From Takakia lepidozioides (lineage: Eukaryota; Streptophyta; Takakiopsida; Takakiales; Takakiaceae): DNA of 60,000 bases. A program made the position numbers and the translations under genes. The notes beneath the pieces are model-generated. The model saw only the letters and a program-made list of their open reading frames with translations. It made no database searches and was not told the origin of the DNA. Positions 1 to 13,740 of the stretch are shown piece after piece (the stretch's first letter is position 1; each line of letters opens with the position of its first letter). The stretch covers positions 6,946,001 to 7,006,000 of the forward strand of contig CM060733.1 in the NCBI GenBank assembly GCA_030704615.1, written 5' to 3'.

Positions 1-3000
1 TGGCAAGTCAATACCTACAATGGCGATTACAATCGTCAATTGGAGTTGATACGACAGCATACAACCAGAAACAGGGACTCAGGAAGCGCCAAACACAAAA
101 CTGGCAGCATTGAAGTGACGGACATTGAAAAGAGCGGTAGAACACTATGGGAGAAAGCTAAAAGCAGTTTGATGCCACAATTTTCTATTTGGAATTGCCT
201 CCCGCTAATGAGGCACAACATCTCCGAGATGGTCTCCACCTCAATTTTCTAGGAATCCGTGGCCTTCTACCAGCTACATGTAAATACGGGAATGGAATAG
301 AATTGTGAGGCCGTGTACCCTCTTTGCCACGCAGGGGAAGACTTGAAAGCTCCTATAAGGATAAGCTTGGATTTGTTGTTCCAGCCTTGTTGGTTGCAGT
401 CATTTGAGTCAACCTTCCTGGCTGCTCCCTTCGCCATGCTGATTTTAGAGGCTCATCCAGTGTTGGTTGGCTAATGCCATAACTTTGCTTTCTCGAGCTC
501 CTCTGCCTGCAGATCGCCAGAGCAAAACTCCGCCCGCCTTGAGAGAGAGGACGTGAGAGAGAGACGTGCTGCGAATCCCTAAACCGGATTCATGTCCGGG
601 CAGTTTTACCCGATTATCGAAAATATCAAAAACATACTATGCGTATGTAATAACATACGATGTGTATTTTACGATATACGTTCCATATAATATACATGGT
701 AGACCAAGGCACCAAGCATGGGGTTCGTTACCCCGTGCCTTTTACTACCCCGGGGTATTTCTACCCGGTGCTTTTCAATAGCCCATGCCCTCTTGCCCTT
801 GCCACGGAATCTTCTGGAATAAAACCCCGGGATATTCGAATCTTTGAGGGGTCCGGGGTCTTGTACAAGCATGGCCCTTTTGGTATTCCGTAGGGGCTGC
901 CTGTCAATTTCCCGGCGCATTACCGCTCACATGGTCTGGGTTCTCATGGCCAGATGGTACTGGTGGTGCCTGTAGGCGACAAGAGTTTGCGTGAACGTGT
1001 TCGAGGTCCTGCAATCAACCACGTTCAACTTGCGTTGCATTCAAGAAGTTGGGCTTTGTATGCCTTTGGTGAAATTTTTGCATTTGACAGGAATATTGAA
1101 GGATGGCAGAGAAAGTACATGTGATCTAGCTGATCTACAAATGCAGTTTGGAGTATGTTACTAGTACTTTTTTTTTTATCGTCATTAGGGTAGATAAGCC
1201 CATGATGGCTGAAATAAAGTGGAAACTGGAAGCTGATCAGCCAGAGGAGTCTCGGATTTGGAGATTGTTAATTCATGATTTCACCAGAAAACTTTAATTT
1301 TTGACTTCGAGAGATACTTACTTATATATAGAGGTTTCGTATGGATGCATTCCAAGTTACATACTAGTAGGGGGAGACAAGACATGCTAACATCCGTCAG
1401 GGGAGAGCAGTTTCTTCAGAGACAACATATGTAATGAGCCTGATGCTGCTCGAGGGACCTATGATTTTATGCGTGGGGAGCAATGCACCATGGAAGGGAA
1501 GAGACGATATATCTAGTGTAGAACATTGTACCTCTAAATCGACCAATGAGGAGTCCGGTGTCCCGTTGGGAATTACAACCCTCTTACAACCAAATCATGC
1601 TCCCGGACTGTGGATGTTGCCAGAACAGCAGGAGACACAACGACGGCATTAACTCCACTAGTCAGACTTCAGGTGTGAGACTATGAAGTTATAAATCAGT
1701 GCACATGCATCAGATAAATTCATATTTGTTGAAGTGATGTGTCACTCATACAAACTGTGATATAAGCAGTGGAAAATCCAACCACAATAACGATGCTTTG
1801 ACAATAAGCTCTTACAGCAGAAATTTCGTCCTAGTAAAATTAGAAAGGTCGAGGTCACTTTGATGAGATTGTGGTAGCAGGCTGTCCGCAGTGGTAACCT
1901 TTGTCGTTAGGAGGGGAAAAGACTAGTAGAATTCAGGTGCACGCACTATATATGTACCTCTGGAATGAACGTGCAAAGGATGGCGCGAGCGTGTGCTTGC
2001 ACCAGAGACAAAGAGGACCTGCATGCTACCAGTTATCACCAGTAATTGGAGCATCAGCACTGGGAGGATAGATTCAATTGCGCGATGGTGCTTATGTTCC
2101 TTCTGGGCGGCCATGAATCCGGCTGCTCCCTCGGGCCTTACACAGTTTGTTGGCTCATGGAACTCTCTTGCAAAACAACCTTTACAAGTATGTAGGTGAC
2201 CTAGTCCGCTCTCTCTCTCTCTCTGCAGAATGCGTGACTCACCTGGGGTCATAAGTTTATATGTACAAGCATGTTTTCCAAGCAAGTTTATACATCATGT
2301 TTTCCAAGGAAAATGTCTCAGTCAATGCATTGGGCTGGTCCCACTGATTCTTCTCTCAACGCACGTGGCGAATAGGGTCTTCCATTTCAATCCCTTAGAG
2401 TCGAGATGAGGACTTGGGAGAGCGCAATCTAAGTTACAAGAGACTTTGACAATATTCCACACTGTCCGTAGCAACCCTCGACCCCTTTTCAGGGGACAAG
2501 AAAGCAATGTCAGTATTTTGGGCTCTTGTCTGCTACGGTACGGTTGCCATCATCATTTCATGGTAGGATTAGCTCTGCACATTAATTGCTGTGTATAGGT
2601 GTATTTGTGGTAACCTGGGAAGCAATGGGCTTGTGCTGGCTTACTGATATTTTGGTTGTGGGCTTTATCTGGTGTTCCGGTATGGGAGGAGGCATGCTAA
2701 AGGTGTCTCTGTATAAATCCTTGCCTTGGCTTTGCTTTGTAGATGCGAATGGACTGAATCATGATACCACTGATGTTAGAGAGGGGTGAGTGTATGTGAC
2801 AGAGGCAAGAAGGAAAGATTCCCATCATCATAGTTCCCTTGCGAAGGTTTGGGTGCTGTTGCGGCTGTTGTTGCAGCTGTGGTTGCAATTATTGGCATCC
2901 TATGCTTGCTGGCTTGTTGGGAGCGGAAGAGATCTCTGAAGCCTCCCTCTCATGATCATGCATCAGGTACTACACTTTTTCACAGTCATAGACGTGGTTC

Positions 3001-3780
3001 AGGTGTAGTTTGCATCCGTGGTGAGTTTTGATGCCCTTCAAATAAGGGCAATTGTCAAAAGTGCCCTGCAAAATGAAATGTTGGGCCACCCTTCACACTG
3101 AAGGGTCTGGAAAAAACCGTCTCGCATAAATAAGGTTACTCAGAAAACCTGCCTTGTACATATTAAGGTTAACTGCGATACCACCTTAGCACCCTTGGGT
3201 CAACATATAATAAGACAACAGGGGCAACTGGTAATCATGGTTGTCATCAGGTGTGATTAAATGAAGTCCATGGGATGGCAAACTGTGTCACACTTGATTA
3301 GCATCACATAGTCACTGTGCACTTACCTGCAGGCGTAAGAACCTGGATATCCTTAAATACAGAGCTCAGTCTATCTGTTATCCTAAAGCTTACACACTCT
3401 CATTTCTGTTCTATGAATCTACCCAGTTCATGGAAAGCTGACAATGTTTGGCCAATGCAAGGTGAAGTTTGAAGCCAGGCCTCAACTGGGGTTTGTATTA
3501 TGGGATATTTTGTGGATGCCAGGGCTCATTTGATCCACATGGCATCTGCCCTTATTTTGTTTGGCAAAGTTATTTGGCTTGCATCAGCAACAACCAAGCA
3601 GTCCTGGATGATCTGAAGGCTGCAACATGGCATTTCCATCGGAATAACAAAGTTGGAGAAGGTGCATTGGGTGCATTGTACAAGAGGCGGGTTTGAACCC
3701 ACAGTTGTTTGAATCAGGCACTTCCACCTTGACAACTGCTTTTGAAAGGGGACCAAGAGAGGGAGTCTATGTAGGACAGG
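1..3780. other. Mostly unassigned, no convincing gene
   Basis: No recognisable protein family was found on either strand. Short ORFs overlap on both strands and look random. A CT microsatellite lies at about 2210-2224. At about 2850-2965 (+) one frame reads as an Ala/Val-rich membrane segment (GAVAAVVAAVVAIIGILCLL) followed by a basic stretch, and then a GT that could be a splice donor. It could be the membrane exon of a receptor-like or GPI/arabinogalactan-type protein, but no neighbouring exon supports it. The 3469-3696 (+) ORF just upstream of the PPR region has no known motif. Confidence 0.4.
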
Positions 3781-3793
3781 ACAACTAGAGAGG

Positions 3794-6106
3794 GTGCTGC
3801 ACATTTTGAAGCAAGGAGGCATTGCAGCAGACTCCAAAACATATGTATGTCTCTTACACGAGTGCATCAAGATGAAAGGCTTAACAGAAGGTAAGCAGGT
3901 GCACACCCACATTAGTCAAAGTGGATTCAAGCCAAACACTTTCCTGCTCAATACCCTTATCAACATGTATGCCAAGTGCGGAAGTGTGATTGATGGATGT
4001 CTAGTGTTTGACAAAATGCCTGAAAGAGATGTGTTTACTTGGACTATGATGATGGGAGGATATGCCAAGCATCAGTACGGTAGGGAGACCTTAAAAATGT
4101 ACAAGGGAAGGGGTGATGCCCAACAATGTCACATTTATTTGTGTTCTTAAGGCATGTGCCAGCCTCGCAGCCCTGGAAAAGGGAATGGATGTCCATGCTG
4201 ACATCATTAAAGCTGGGATAGTGCCAGATATCATTCTGGAGAACACCCTTGTCGGCATGTGAAGTGCGGGAGCATATAGGATGCCCGTGAAGTTTTCAAT
4301 AATATGGTTAAGCGAGATGTGGTCTCATGGAATGCGATGATCGCCGCGTATTTTCAACATGGCCTTCATAGGGAGGCCCTGCAACTATTTGAAAAAATGC
4401 AACAAGAAGGCTTAAAGCCAGATGTAGTGTTATGGAACGCCATGATTGCAGGATATTCTCAGCATCGGCATGGTAGGGAGGCTTTCAAGGTCTACGAGAA
4501 AATGTTACGGGAAGGGGCAACACCTGACATGGTCACATTCATTTGCATTCTCAATGCATGTGCAGGCCTGGCAGCCCTGGAAAAGGGGAAAGAGGTCCAT
4601 GCTGACATTATTAAAGCTGGCATTGGTTCAGAATATGGCACAACGAAATGTCGTCTCATGGAACGCAATGATCACAGGATATTTGCAGCATGGGTGTGGT
4701 AGGGAGGCTTTGGAGACCTGTGAGAAAATGATACAGGAAGGGTTGATACCTGACAAGGTCACATTTATTTGTGTTCTAAATGCATGTGCCATGCTTGTAG
4801 CCCTGGAAAAGGGTGAAGAGGTCCATGCTGCCATTGTGAAAGCTCAAATTACACTGGATGTCATTCTGGAGACTGCCAACCAGTATGCCAAATGTAGGAG
4901 AGTGAAAGATGCTCGTCGAGTGTTTGACAATATGGTTCAATGAGATGTGGTCTCATGGAATGCAATGATCACAGGATTTTCTCAGCATGGGTGTGGTAGG
5001 GAGGCTTTGGAAACCTATGAGGAAATGACACGGGAGGGGGTGACACCAGACAAGGTCACATTCATCTGTGTCCTCATGATTGTGCGAGCTTGGCAGCCCT
5101 GGAGAAGGGCAAAGAGGTCCATTCTGACATCAAGAAAGCTCGACTTGCACCAGATACCATTCTGGAGACTGCCCTAGTCAATATGTACGGCAAATGTGGA
5201 GGCATGAAGGATGCACATCAAGTGTTTGCCGAAATGGCTGAACGAGATGTGGTCTTATGGAATGCAATTATTGCAGGGTATGCTCAACATGGGTTTGGTA
5301 TCAAAGCCCTGCAAGTATTTGAACAAATGCAACAGGAAGGCTTAAAGCCAGACAGTATCACCTTTATCTGTCTTCTCTCTGCTTGTAGCCATGTAGGCCT
5401 AGTGGATGAGGACTCTCACTACTTCAATTCCATGAGCCAAAATCATGGCCTAACTCCTACCGTGGAACACTTTGGCTGCATGGTGGACCTTCTTGGCCGT
5501 GCAGGGCAGTTGGAAGAGGCAGAGGACTTCATCAACAAAATGCCAATCGAGCAAGGGGCTCCGGTGTGGGGGGACATTGCTTGGTGCCTGCAGAATTCAT
5601 GGCAATGTGGTGATAGCAAAACATGCGGCAGAATGCATTCTGAAGTGGGATCCACAGGATGGTCCAACTTATGTGATGCTATCAAACATCTATGCCGTGG
5701 CTGGCAGGTGGAATGATACAGCACGGGTGAGAAAAATAATGCACAACAGCGTGTTTACAAAAGAGCCAGGACGCAGCTACATTGAGGTGGACAACCAGGT
5801 GCACACATTCAGATGAAGGCAGCTGGATATGTGCCTGACACTCACTTTGTATTGCATGACATGGAGGACGAGGAAAAGGAAGTTTCTCTTTGCCACCATA
5901 GTGAGAAGCTGGCCATTGCTTTTGGGCTCATCAGCACACCCCAAGGGACACCTCTCCGCATCATCAAGAACCTTCGGGTGTGTGGTGACTGTCACACAGC
6001 CACCAAGGTCATCTCGAAGATTGTAGGGCGGGCAATTGTTGTACGGGATGCCAACTGGTTTCATCACTTCCAAGATGGGGCTTGTTCTTGTGGGGACTAC
6101 TGGTGA
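3794..6106 (+). pseudogene. Degenerate PPR protein, PLS class with E and DYW domains
   Basis: Intact members of this family are organelle RNA-binding proteins, and the DYW domain is the cytidine deaminase used in C-to-U editing. Here the reading passes through many frames. PPR motifs of about 35 residues recur (for example SWNAMIAAYFQHGLHREAL, NTLINMYAKCGSVIDG) from 3794 to about 5550. E-type sequence follows (5560-5815) and then a C-terminal DYW part (5813-6106). The DYW part keeps the HSEKLA deaminase signature, the CGDCH zinc ligands and the terminal CSCGDYW. Breaks include frameshifts near 4100, 4640, 5080, 5570 and 5815, stops near 4258, 4276 and 4942, and an apparent loss of a PPR segment near 4630. 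The stretch normally linking E+ to DYW (the SHPQ/EIY region) is missing, because VHTFR is followed at once by the [11 protein letters not shown] segment. No intron set repairs this. A cluster of indel errors in the assembly is the alternative. Confidence 0.85.
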
Positions 6107-6676
6107 GACAAAATTCTTCTATGCCAAGGAAGTATCTGGCCCTTCCCATGGGTCCTCCATAGTAGCATCAGGATATCCGTACACGCACAACCAGAAGAAG
6201 GTCAAGAACGATCCTGGAGCTGAATCCTGCACCTTTCAGAACATAAAAAGTCTATAATAATGCAAAAACGTATATCACACAAAACATTTCAAGGTCACCA
6301 GAAGAAGAAGGGAGAGAAGGAAGTTGCGAATGGGCTGGTGTGTCCACATGCAGAATTTGGTGTTTCCACCTCCGAGGTGCTTATTTCATATTTGCAGCAT
6401 CTGGATTGGATGACCAGTTAACTAACTAATGGGAAATAGACAAAGAAAGCTGAAAACTTCGGGATTGTAGCAATCTCAAGAGTGGGATCAAGTCTTGATC
6501 CGATAATCTCGAAAGGATTCATGCTGAGAAGTTCCACTCGCAAAACAATGGTTTTTGCAAGCTCAGAACTGAGTGCTTCTTAACACCACCAACACTAAAA
6601 CTTGCCGACAAGCTTTTGCTCTCCGTGAATGCAAAGTAGGTAGACAGAGCGGGCCCTAAGACAACACTGCCAAACG
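6107..6676. other. PPR downstream flank, nothing recognised
   Basis: The sequence after the DYW stop contains no recognised gene, RNA or repeat. It may include the 3' untranslated remnant of the PPR locus. Confidence 0.4.
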
Positions 6677-7093
6677 CTACCATTGAACCCACGGTGACGC
6701 CATCTCCAGGACTATCAGAAACAAAATCGTAAGAAACAGCACCATCACATCACATCCACACTTCAAACGCAGAGTTGGTCCAGGAGTGTACAAGCTTGAA
6801 GACTCTCCATGGAAGCTGGGGATCACGGATGATGATGGCAACGAGGTAACCCGAGCTCCAGCTTGGAAAAGATGAAGAGACTTGACACGCTTGTGTCCAT
6901 GCATTGTGAGGCACCACAGAAGAGACTCGGCATGCCACCACAACGAGGGCGATTTGGCAGACAAGAATTGCGGTTTCCTGCCCTCGATATGGAACGGGAA
7001 TAACATGGCCACGGCACTGATTTTAAGGAGAACAAGGCAGAGAGCTATGGCGCCTACTCCAGCCATCAATTGACACCTTCCGCCATATCTCAT
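6677..7093 (-). CDS. Hypothetical small protein with two hydrophobic segments
   Basis: This is a single open frame of 138 codons. The N-terminal region (residues about 9-33) is hydrophobic and reads as a signal anchor or membrane segment. A second hydrophobic stretch lies near the C terminus (VMVLFLTILFLIVLEM). The middle is Ser/His/Pro-rich with no motif I recognise. An alternative start is the second methionine (residue 10), directly before the hydrophobic run. The frame overlaps shorter ORFs in the other frames and has no partner gene, so it could equally be a chance ORF. Confidence 0.25.
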   Translation of the reverse strand: MRYGGRCQLMAGVGAIALCLVLLKISAVAMLFPFHIEGRKPQFLSAKSPSLWWHAESLLWCLTMHGHKRVKSLHLFQAGARVTSLPSSSVIPSFHGESSSLYTPGPTLRLKCGCDVMVLFLTILFLIVLEMASPWVQW

Positions 7094-10000
7094 GGCAGAG
7101 TTGTTTGGATGCAGATTTCATGAATATTTGGAGGACTATCTCTCTCTTTCCTGTCGCTATGCCCCCTGGGATTCTGCATACATGTTAATTTGCTATCTGA
7201 AATTGCCATTTTTTGCTCAAGATTGCCCGCTTATATCATGGTTGCTTTCTCTGTGTATGAGTAGAGTGGTAGAATTTGCCAGAATTATTGACCAAGCGCT
7301 TGCTGGTCATGTTTTTTCCGGATCAATGCAGCCTGCAGGGTTGGACATCTAAATTTTTAGGCCAGAAAGTCTCAAGAGTTTTGAGTGAAAATTTGCAGGA
7401 CTTAGAACTGTAATCTGGGATCTGTCCTGTAGACCTTATGCGCAAAGTTTTATAATTTAAACACGAATTATTCATGGCTTTTGGTCCAACATTATGATCT
7501 GTTTTATATAACATTCTAGATGCACAAGTTTACATATCAGACAACAAGTGCCCATTTGTGCTTGGTGCTGTAGCCCAGCGGCACTGCTAATTTGGTCTCA
7601 CTGTCACACAATTGAGTTTTGCAATGCTTTGAACCTTTCTTTTCAGAATTCTTTCTTGAAAGATCAAGTGCAGTACAGGTGAAGTCCCTACCATTAACTA
7701 CATGCCAGTTATAATTTGCATCCAGATGACTCTGGCAATGATAACAATGTCCTTAATCATCTTCAGATATCTCACAAGTTTGTTTCTGCAAAGCTTACAT
7801 GATTAAGTAGCAAGTCACATAAGTTGCACGACCTCATTCAAACCATTAGAACTAGACTAGCAGGAACCATCTCTTTCTTCATAGATCTAAACGTATTTTG
7901 TTCAGATCATGTTTCGATTAGGACGTCGACGACTACTTGCCTGCACTGGGTGTTCAAACTTGTTTCTGATGTATATGATGACACTTGGTTTGTGAGGAGT
8001 GAGAAGTGTGACGGAGGAAGAGAATGTTAAAAATTTGGGGTTTGAAAGGGAAGTCAAGTCACATATCAGGAGTGTTGAATGAATATTACGGATGTACATA
8101 GCAGGAGAAGCAAGAAGAGTCTAGATAATTTAACTGCTCCCTGACCAAGCCCGGGAGCAAATTCTTCTGTCAATTACCGGTGTAATAATCGTTTCTCCAT
8201 AAAATGAAAGCTTGGATCACAATGTCCACAAGTGAAACTTTCAACGATCCCAGGGCAGCATTGTTTCTTAAGACAGTTTGGTGACAGCCAGAACATACAG
8301 TGTGACGACGAGGTATTGTACATACCTTCCCTTGAACTTGCTCAAAGAAACAATGCACACATGGATGTCGACGAATTAAATTGCGTTCTTGAAATTGTTG
8401 TGCCCAGACTTGTCCAAGTTCTGCGAAGAATACAACGAACAATTTGAGGTTTTCTCCAGGTACTGTTTGATGATCTTCTCACCGAGTGGCTAGTCCTGAA
8501 GGAAATAACTACCATAGCTGCTGTGCAAACCCTGGCAGTACTCGAGCTTCCTGAGAACTGAACCGTTCACTTGAGCGTGGTCCCTCCCACTCTCTTGCGC
8601 AATGTTGTCTTTTGGCAAGAGTTGCCAAAAGAAAGATGAATTGGATGGGTGTCCTGGGCATTGATGAGACTACATCCGTAGTCTCGCAACCATCATTTGA
8701 GCACTGCGAAGCCCTTCCTCGCTCATGGTGAATTGCCCCTGCTCATCGTTCTTTGGTGACCTGTAGGCCAGCTCCCCATTCAACTTGTCCAAAGCGGCCA
8801 GGGATGTAGGCCGTGGGGTAGTGTATCCTCTTCCTTAGGCTGCACACTAGAGCAAGCATGCATGCGTGGGATAGGTTATGAAGAGTGCATACCCGGGATG
8901 AGATAGCTGAATGCCCCGTTCCAGAGCGCTCTCTTCTCTTTATGCTAATTGTGTAGGGATGCAGACCTTGATGATCAGATGAAGAAGTATATTTGGACTG
9001 ATTGGCAGCCAGGATGTATTCGTGCATGCATGGGGTGGTGGATGGGAGGACTGGACTATCCAGTACTGATCGTTGAGGACTGATTACAGTTCAAGTGCTA
9101 CATTTGGATTAAGGAGTGAAGAATTGTGTTCATACACAGGCTGAAGTGATATGGTTTGAAGTGAACTCCGAGATTGGTATGAGAGGACGGAGCGAAAGAG
9201 TAGTGAAACGTGGAATTGAGAAGTCGTCTTTTAACCTAGAAAGGAGAAGAACTGGAATATATGAAAGGATCTGCATTGAGACGGATAGAGAGGATCATAA
9301 AAATTTGGCTTAGCATACGGGTCCGGGTAAATTATCATTCACGACTGATAGTGCTCAGAGAGAGTATCCAGCCCTCGATAATGCTACCTAAAAAAACATT
9401 CATCTCCTTTCGCAGAAACAGCTCCACCTTTTACCAAAATCCAAATCAACCATCTTGTGAACTCATCGCTCAAGGAACCACGACCTGAACTTCACATCAG
9501 ACATGCCATCACAGAAACAAATGACTCTAGACTTGAAGGAGACGTAGTCCTGACGAAATACAAAAACGATTTCCTTACACACCGTCAGAAGACTTCTGCA
9601 TGTGCTGTCTGAACCGGTGGTGGATCACCTGGGGTAGTCCAAACTGAGCTTATACAAGAATCCATTTCACAACCTGTTTCTCAAGAAAACCGTCTCGAAA
9701 TGTGCTGACATTACATATCCAGCACATCGAATCACTTCAAAAACATGCTCATAAATCTACAACGAGTACAAGGTACACTGCCACATTGTCATGGCGTCAA
9801 TTTGACACACCGTGGAGAAGAGCAGTCTATCTCATAATGCTGTCCATTAATGCAGAAACTTCCCTTCTACATCACCTGCAATGCTGTTCAAGATAGCCAG
9901 GCTGTAATCTTTCCTTACCACCACCATGAGCCGCATCGGGTGAGTGATGAAGCACACATACCAACATGCAACGATCCCTTGGCCTGCCATGACAACATCG

Positions 10001-10460
10001 GCATTCGTGGACCGCTCTCATCTTCCTCGTCCCTCTCTACCACTTCTCTCGTCTCCCAGGAAACGAGGGCGACGCGACGACTCTGGGCAACTCGTCGTCC
10101 ATCTCCGTCGCTACATTCGTCAACATTCATAGTTCATCCGCCAGCTAAGCGGTGCCGGCTCAAATCCGCATGTGCGCGTGAAATGAAAATGGGTAAGCGA
10201 GAATCTGGTAGCAAGATTCGATCCAGCCTAGATATTTGTGCAAACATTACGGGATATAAGTATATTAGTTTCCGGGGACCCCAAATTGCCAAGACTTGAT
10301 TGTCAACAACGCACTGCACATCGCACCGACTACTACATATTCCCTGCACATCAACGGGCTGATTGTTTAATATTTATCTCCGACCACATTTACAAAAATA
10401 AAATAAAAAGCCCAAAGGCCATGCATGGCGATGATACAGATATTCTACACGCGGTTCAAC
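7094..10460. other. Unassigned intergenic DNA
   Basis: Only short ORFs on both strands, none with recognisable motifs. The 8170-8447 region has overlapping ORFs on both strands; the minus-strand one contains two CxxC pairs (CVHC, CSGC) but no known zinc-finger spacing. Parts may be untranslated regions or introns of unseen genes. Confidence 0.35.
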
Positions 10461-10464
10461 CATA

Positions 10465-10760
10465 TCCCACCACGTGGCACATGTCAACAGCAAACGCACC
10501 TCTTTGGACACTTATTCTACGCAGTAATGTGGGGCCTATTTTAGTCGGAAATATCGAAGCTCCGCCACGTGTGAACCAGGCCAACAGTGGCTCACAGGAC
10601 ACTTGTGCGTACAATGCGTACGGCGCGTACACCGCACGTTCCTTTTAGTAAATGCGTGCGGGCCCTGCCACTCACTACTCGTCACCTAACCTACCCTAAC
10701 CTAACCCAACCCTCGTCACCTAACCCTGCTCCAATCATTGACTCCCGTGATTAGGGTTTC
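10465..10760. promoter_or_regulatory. G-box and telo-box-like cluster
   Basis: A perfect G-box core CACGTG occurs in CCACGTGGCA at about 10469-10478 and again in CCACGTGTG at about 10563. A run of CCTAACC/ACCCTAACC units follows at about 10683-10730, and an isolated TTAGGGTTT (plant telo-box) lies at about 10752. A second TTAGGGTTT is at about 11436. Such motifs are typical of plant promoters (bZIP/bHLH sites; telo-boxes of growth-related genes). They lie upstream of the possible spliced gene near 11.4 kb. The regulatory role is inferred. Confidence 0.35.
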
Positions 10761-11224
10761 GCATATTCTTAACTAAAATTGTTCTTACGGGAAATACTGA
10801 AAGAAGGGAACGGAAATCTGCGTGCTTGTCCCTCTCTGTACAGATAGTACCCCTTGCGTACCCAAGTAACGGTCGGGCTAGTGGCGTGGCGATGGTGATT
10901 CCTGGTCTCCATCGAATTAGTGTCACATTCCATTAATGGCTTGCGTACGCTTTGGGTACCAAAGCGTACGCATAATGTACTCTCATCCAGTAACCCATGC
11001 ATACGCGTGTGCAGGTATTACTAGTTGCCAAGGGGTGAAAAAGCGAAACAAGGTGGCAAACCCTCCGGAGACTATGGAGTTACCTGCATGCGGGTTTTCC
11101 ATCGCATGATTGGCTGGAAACCATGTGGAGGAAGACGCTGCGAAAACCATAACGTGGTTACCTACTATGTTGGGGAGCTGGAAAACTGACAATCCATGAT
11201 CTGCGTGCCAATCCGCAATTAGAA

Positions 11225-11935
11225 TATAAAATGAAAATTGAAGAGTCAGTTGGAAGACTGCAAGCTTCCAGAGCAGCAGAGGTGAAGAGAAGGAGCAGGC
11301 AAGAAGCAGTGGGGGAGTAGCTTATTAATACCATGCCAGCCTTGCCCTGACTGGGATCCACCTCACCACTCCCATCTCTTCCCTACCGTAAGTACTTTGC
11401 CCATACGTTGCATGCATCGCACCCACCCACTAACTTAGGGTTTCATTCTTTTACCTGTATTTAATTGCAGGTTTAGTTACCGATGAGAGACAATGTCGAA
11501 TCAGTTTGGACAGTAAGTATCTGTTATCTGCCTTGCGTATGAGAATGGTGTACATAGGTATTGTTACTTTCCGCAATGTGGATAATATGACAGACGTGAT
11601 GTACTTACGCATTAACAGGAGGCATTCACGCAAGGATCTAACCCTAACTTGTCCAACCCACCTGCAGGTTATTCTTGCAGATAAAACAAAAGCCTTCAGT
11701 GCTACTTTTCGTTGTTCTTTCCTTGGGTATTTTTCATGGTAATAGGTTTAAAGGTATTTCTTTATAGAATCTGGATAGCTGCTCTGATGACCTCACCTGT
11801 GTATGGGCAGACAAACTCCCCTGCTGTTGGGAAGCACATAGAGGTCTCCTCTTCGGCCTCCCCTGAATTTGAAAGATCCGAAATCAACTGGAAACATGTC
11901 CGTTCGTCTTCTGCAATGCGGCTCCACTTCCATCG
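11225..11935 (+). CDS. Possible 5' part of a small spliced gene, product unknown
   Basis: A TATA-like AATATAAAA lies at about 11225. A possible 5' UTR ends at 11387 at a strong donor (GTAAGTAC). Candidate exons are 11471-11512, 11619-11667 and 11811-11935, each bounded by AG and GT. With the ATG at 11493 the frame starts MSNQFGQ and stays open through all three exons, including TNSPAVGKHIEVSSSASPEF, to a donor at 11936. The ATG at 11483 gives a frame that stops in the last exon. No domain is recognised and I could not find the 3' exons. The splice sites are good individually, but a chance arrangement is possible. Confidence 0.3.
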
Positions 11936-13740
11936 GTAGGTTCAGGATTCATTCTGGCTGGGCTGCCTCTCTACACCTCCTCCCCTGATCAACTCCACCG
12001 CCCCGTTCCCCTTCGCAATCTCCACTACGTTCCGTTTCGTGGCCTACCCTACCCTCTTGACTCCCCATCTATCTCTTTAACTTTTTTCGTTTTTTTAGCC
12101 CTAGACAGGCACTTGCAAGGCTCTTTGTTCTTCTTTGCATGCAGAAGAGCATTGCTTGGTCTTGGACAGGAAGATTTATTGGCACTATCTGGTAATCCTC
12201 CAGTCGGCAGAACGACTCAGTCTTTGTCTTCTGTCACATAGTTTTTTTCCAGGGTCGTTCACACACCCTCCCACGGGCTTTGAAAAGCCAACTTATATTA
12301 GGCAGCACGCGGGTAGAGCACTCGTTCTTCTTATAGAATATCCGGGAAGTATCCTCGGTGACGAACATCAGTTATCATGCATGGTTCTCATGTGATATGC
12401 CTTATGGCAGCCTCAAGGGTTTTAATTTTTTTCCCTTCAATAATTCAGCAATAAAGTTCCCAACCAGGGCCAAGTCCCCTCTTCTCTCAAAAAAAATAAA
12501 AATAAAAAATAAAATAAAAATCTGGATGTATCTAGATTCTATTCAATATTTCCCTTCGTTTCCTGGCTGCTCCTTGCACTGAGACTAGGCATGGATCCTC
12601 TTGTACCTTCCCCATCTTGGTTGTACCATCGTTCGTGAACATAACTGGATGAAGAATAGGAATACATATCATGTGTAACAATGAGATCTAGAGCGTTTCA
12701 ATTGAAATATGGATGAAAAATAGATCTGCAGTCGAGTCTTTATGCACCTTAGCCGCTTGTTATAGTATGATTTGAGTCTGAACCCTGGACACATATCAAC
12801 ACTGTTTTAAGTCATGCCAATTTGCTGCTTTCATTTAGTCCAAAAGGCGAAGCTTTGACTCCAGGGGCCCGGGCCCCTCTAATAATTTGACTAAATACTA
12901 AATACCTCCTCTTCAGCAAATTGGCGTTCGTGTCAGGTATGGAACGCTCGCAGAGGGCTTGGTCTCTGGCACATTTGGAAAGCCCTCGGTGTGTTCATTT
13001 TTGATGACAAGCCAATTACCGCTAAGGCTACCATGGCTCCTCTCTTCTTCTGTCGTGCTTAGTTTTTCCAGACTCCTTTTAATATAATTTACAGGGCTGC
13101 CTCTCCTTTGGAATAAGAGAATTGAAAAAAACGACGGCCGCCCAATGGACGGCCACAGCCTAGCACATATACGTTCATCTTGTGTCCTTACAGGTGGGTG
13201 GTCCTGGGCTCAAATCCACGCACCCCCTTGGACACGCTGGTGGATTATGATGCCAGAAAAGGGAAGGAGCAAGAAAAATCTGACAAATAGTGACAGGTCA
13301 TATTAACGCCCTGGAATAAAGGCGACGACAGGAAACACGTGGCACGGAGCGTACACAAAATACATCTCCGTACTTGATCGTAACAAAACGTACTTCAGAA
13401 CGTGCTTCTGGTCAGGCGCCGCTCCAGCTCCGGTTACCTGTAGACTGTGGTTAATCCGTAGTTAGACGGCCCTGCAGAACTAACCAGAGTCAGTCACAGG
13501 TCGGAGCTACAAACGCGCCTCCAAAGCCGCCTTCTAAAAGCCACTCCCGAGTCACTGTTGCTTTCCATTCCATAATTTCTTTTTCTTTTTTCTTTTTTCT
13601 TCACAGTCTTTTTTCCACTATAACCATGTTTAGGAGACTCTAATTATTTATTTTATCTCTTAACTACATTACCCAGAAAGTGACTGAACTTTAGAACTGT
13701 ATTAAGCGGTGGGTTTTCATTGGCCCTCGCAAATTTTTTG
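11936..13740. other. Unassigned, possibly introns or 3' part of the preceding gene
   Basis: AT-rich and pyrimidine-rich stretches (13578-13600) with no convincing coding segment. A further ACGTG-containing motif (ACACGTGGCA, about 13336) is present. Nothing else is recognised. Confidence 0.35.

Noticed and set aside
3600-3720. Possible tRNA (GGGTTTGAACCC T-loop-like)
   Set aside because: No matching acceptor, D or anticodon stems around it.
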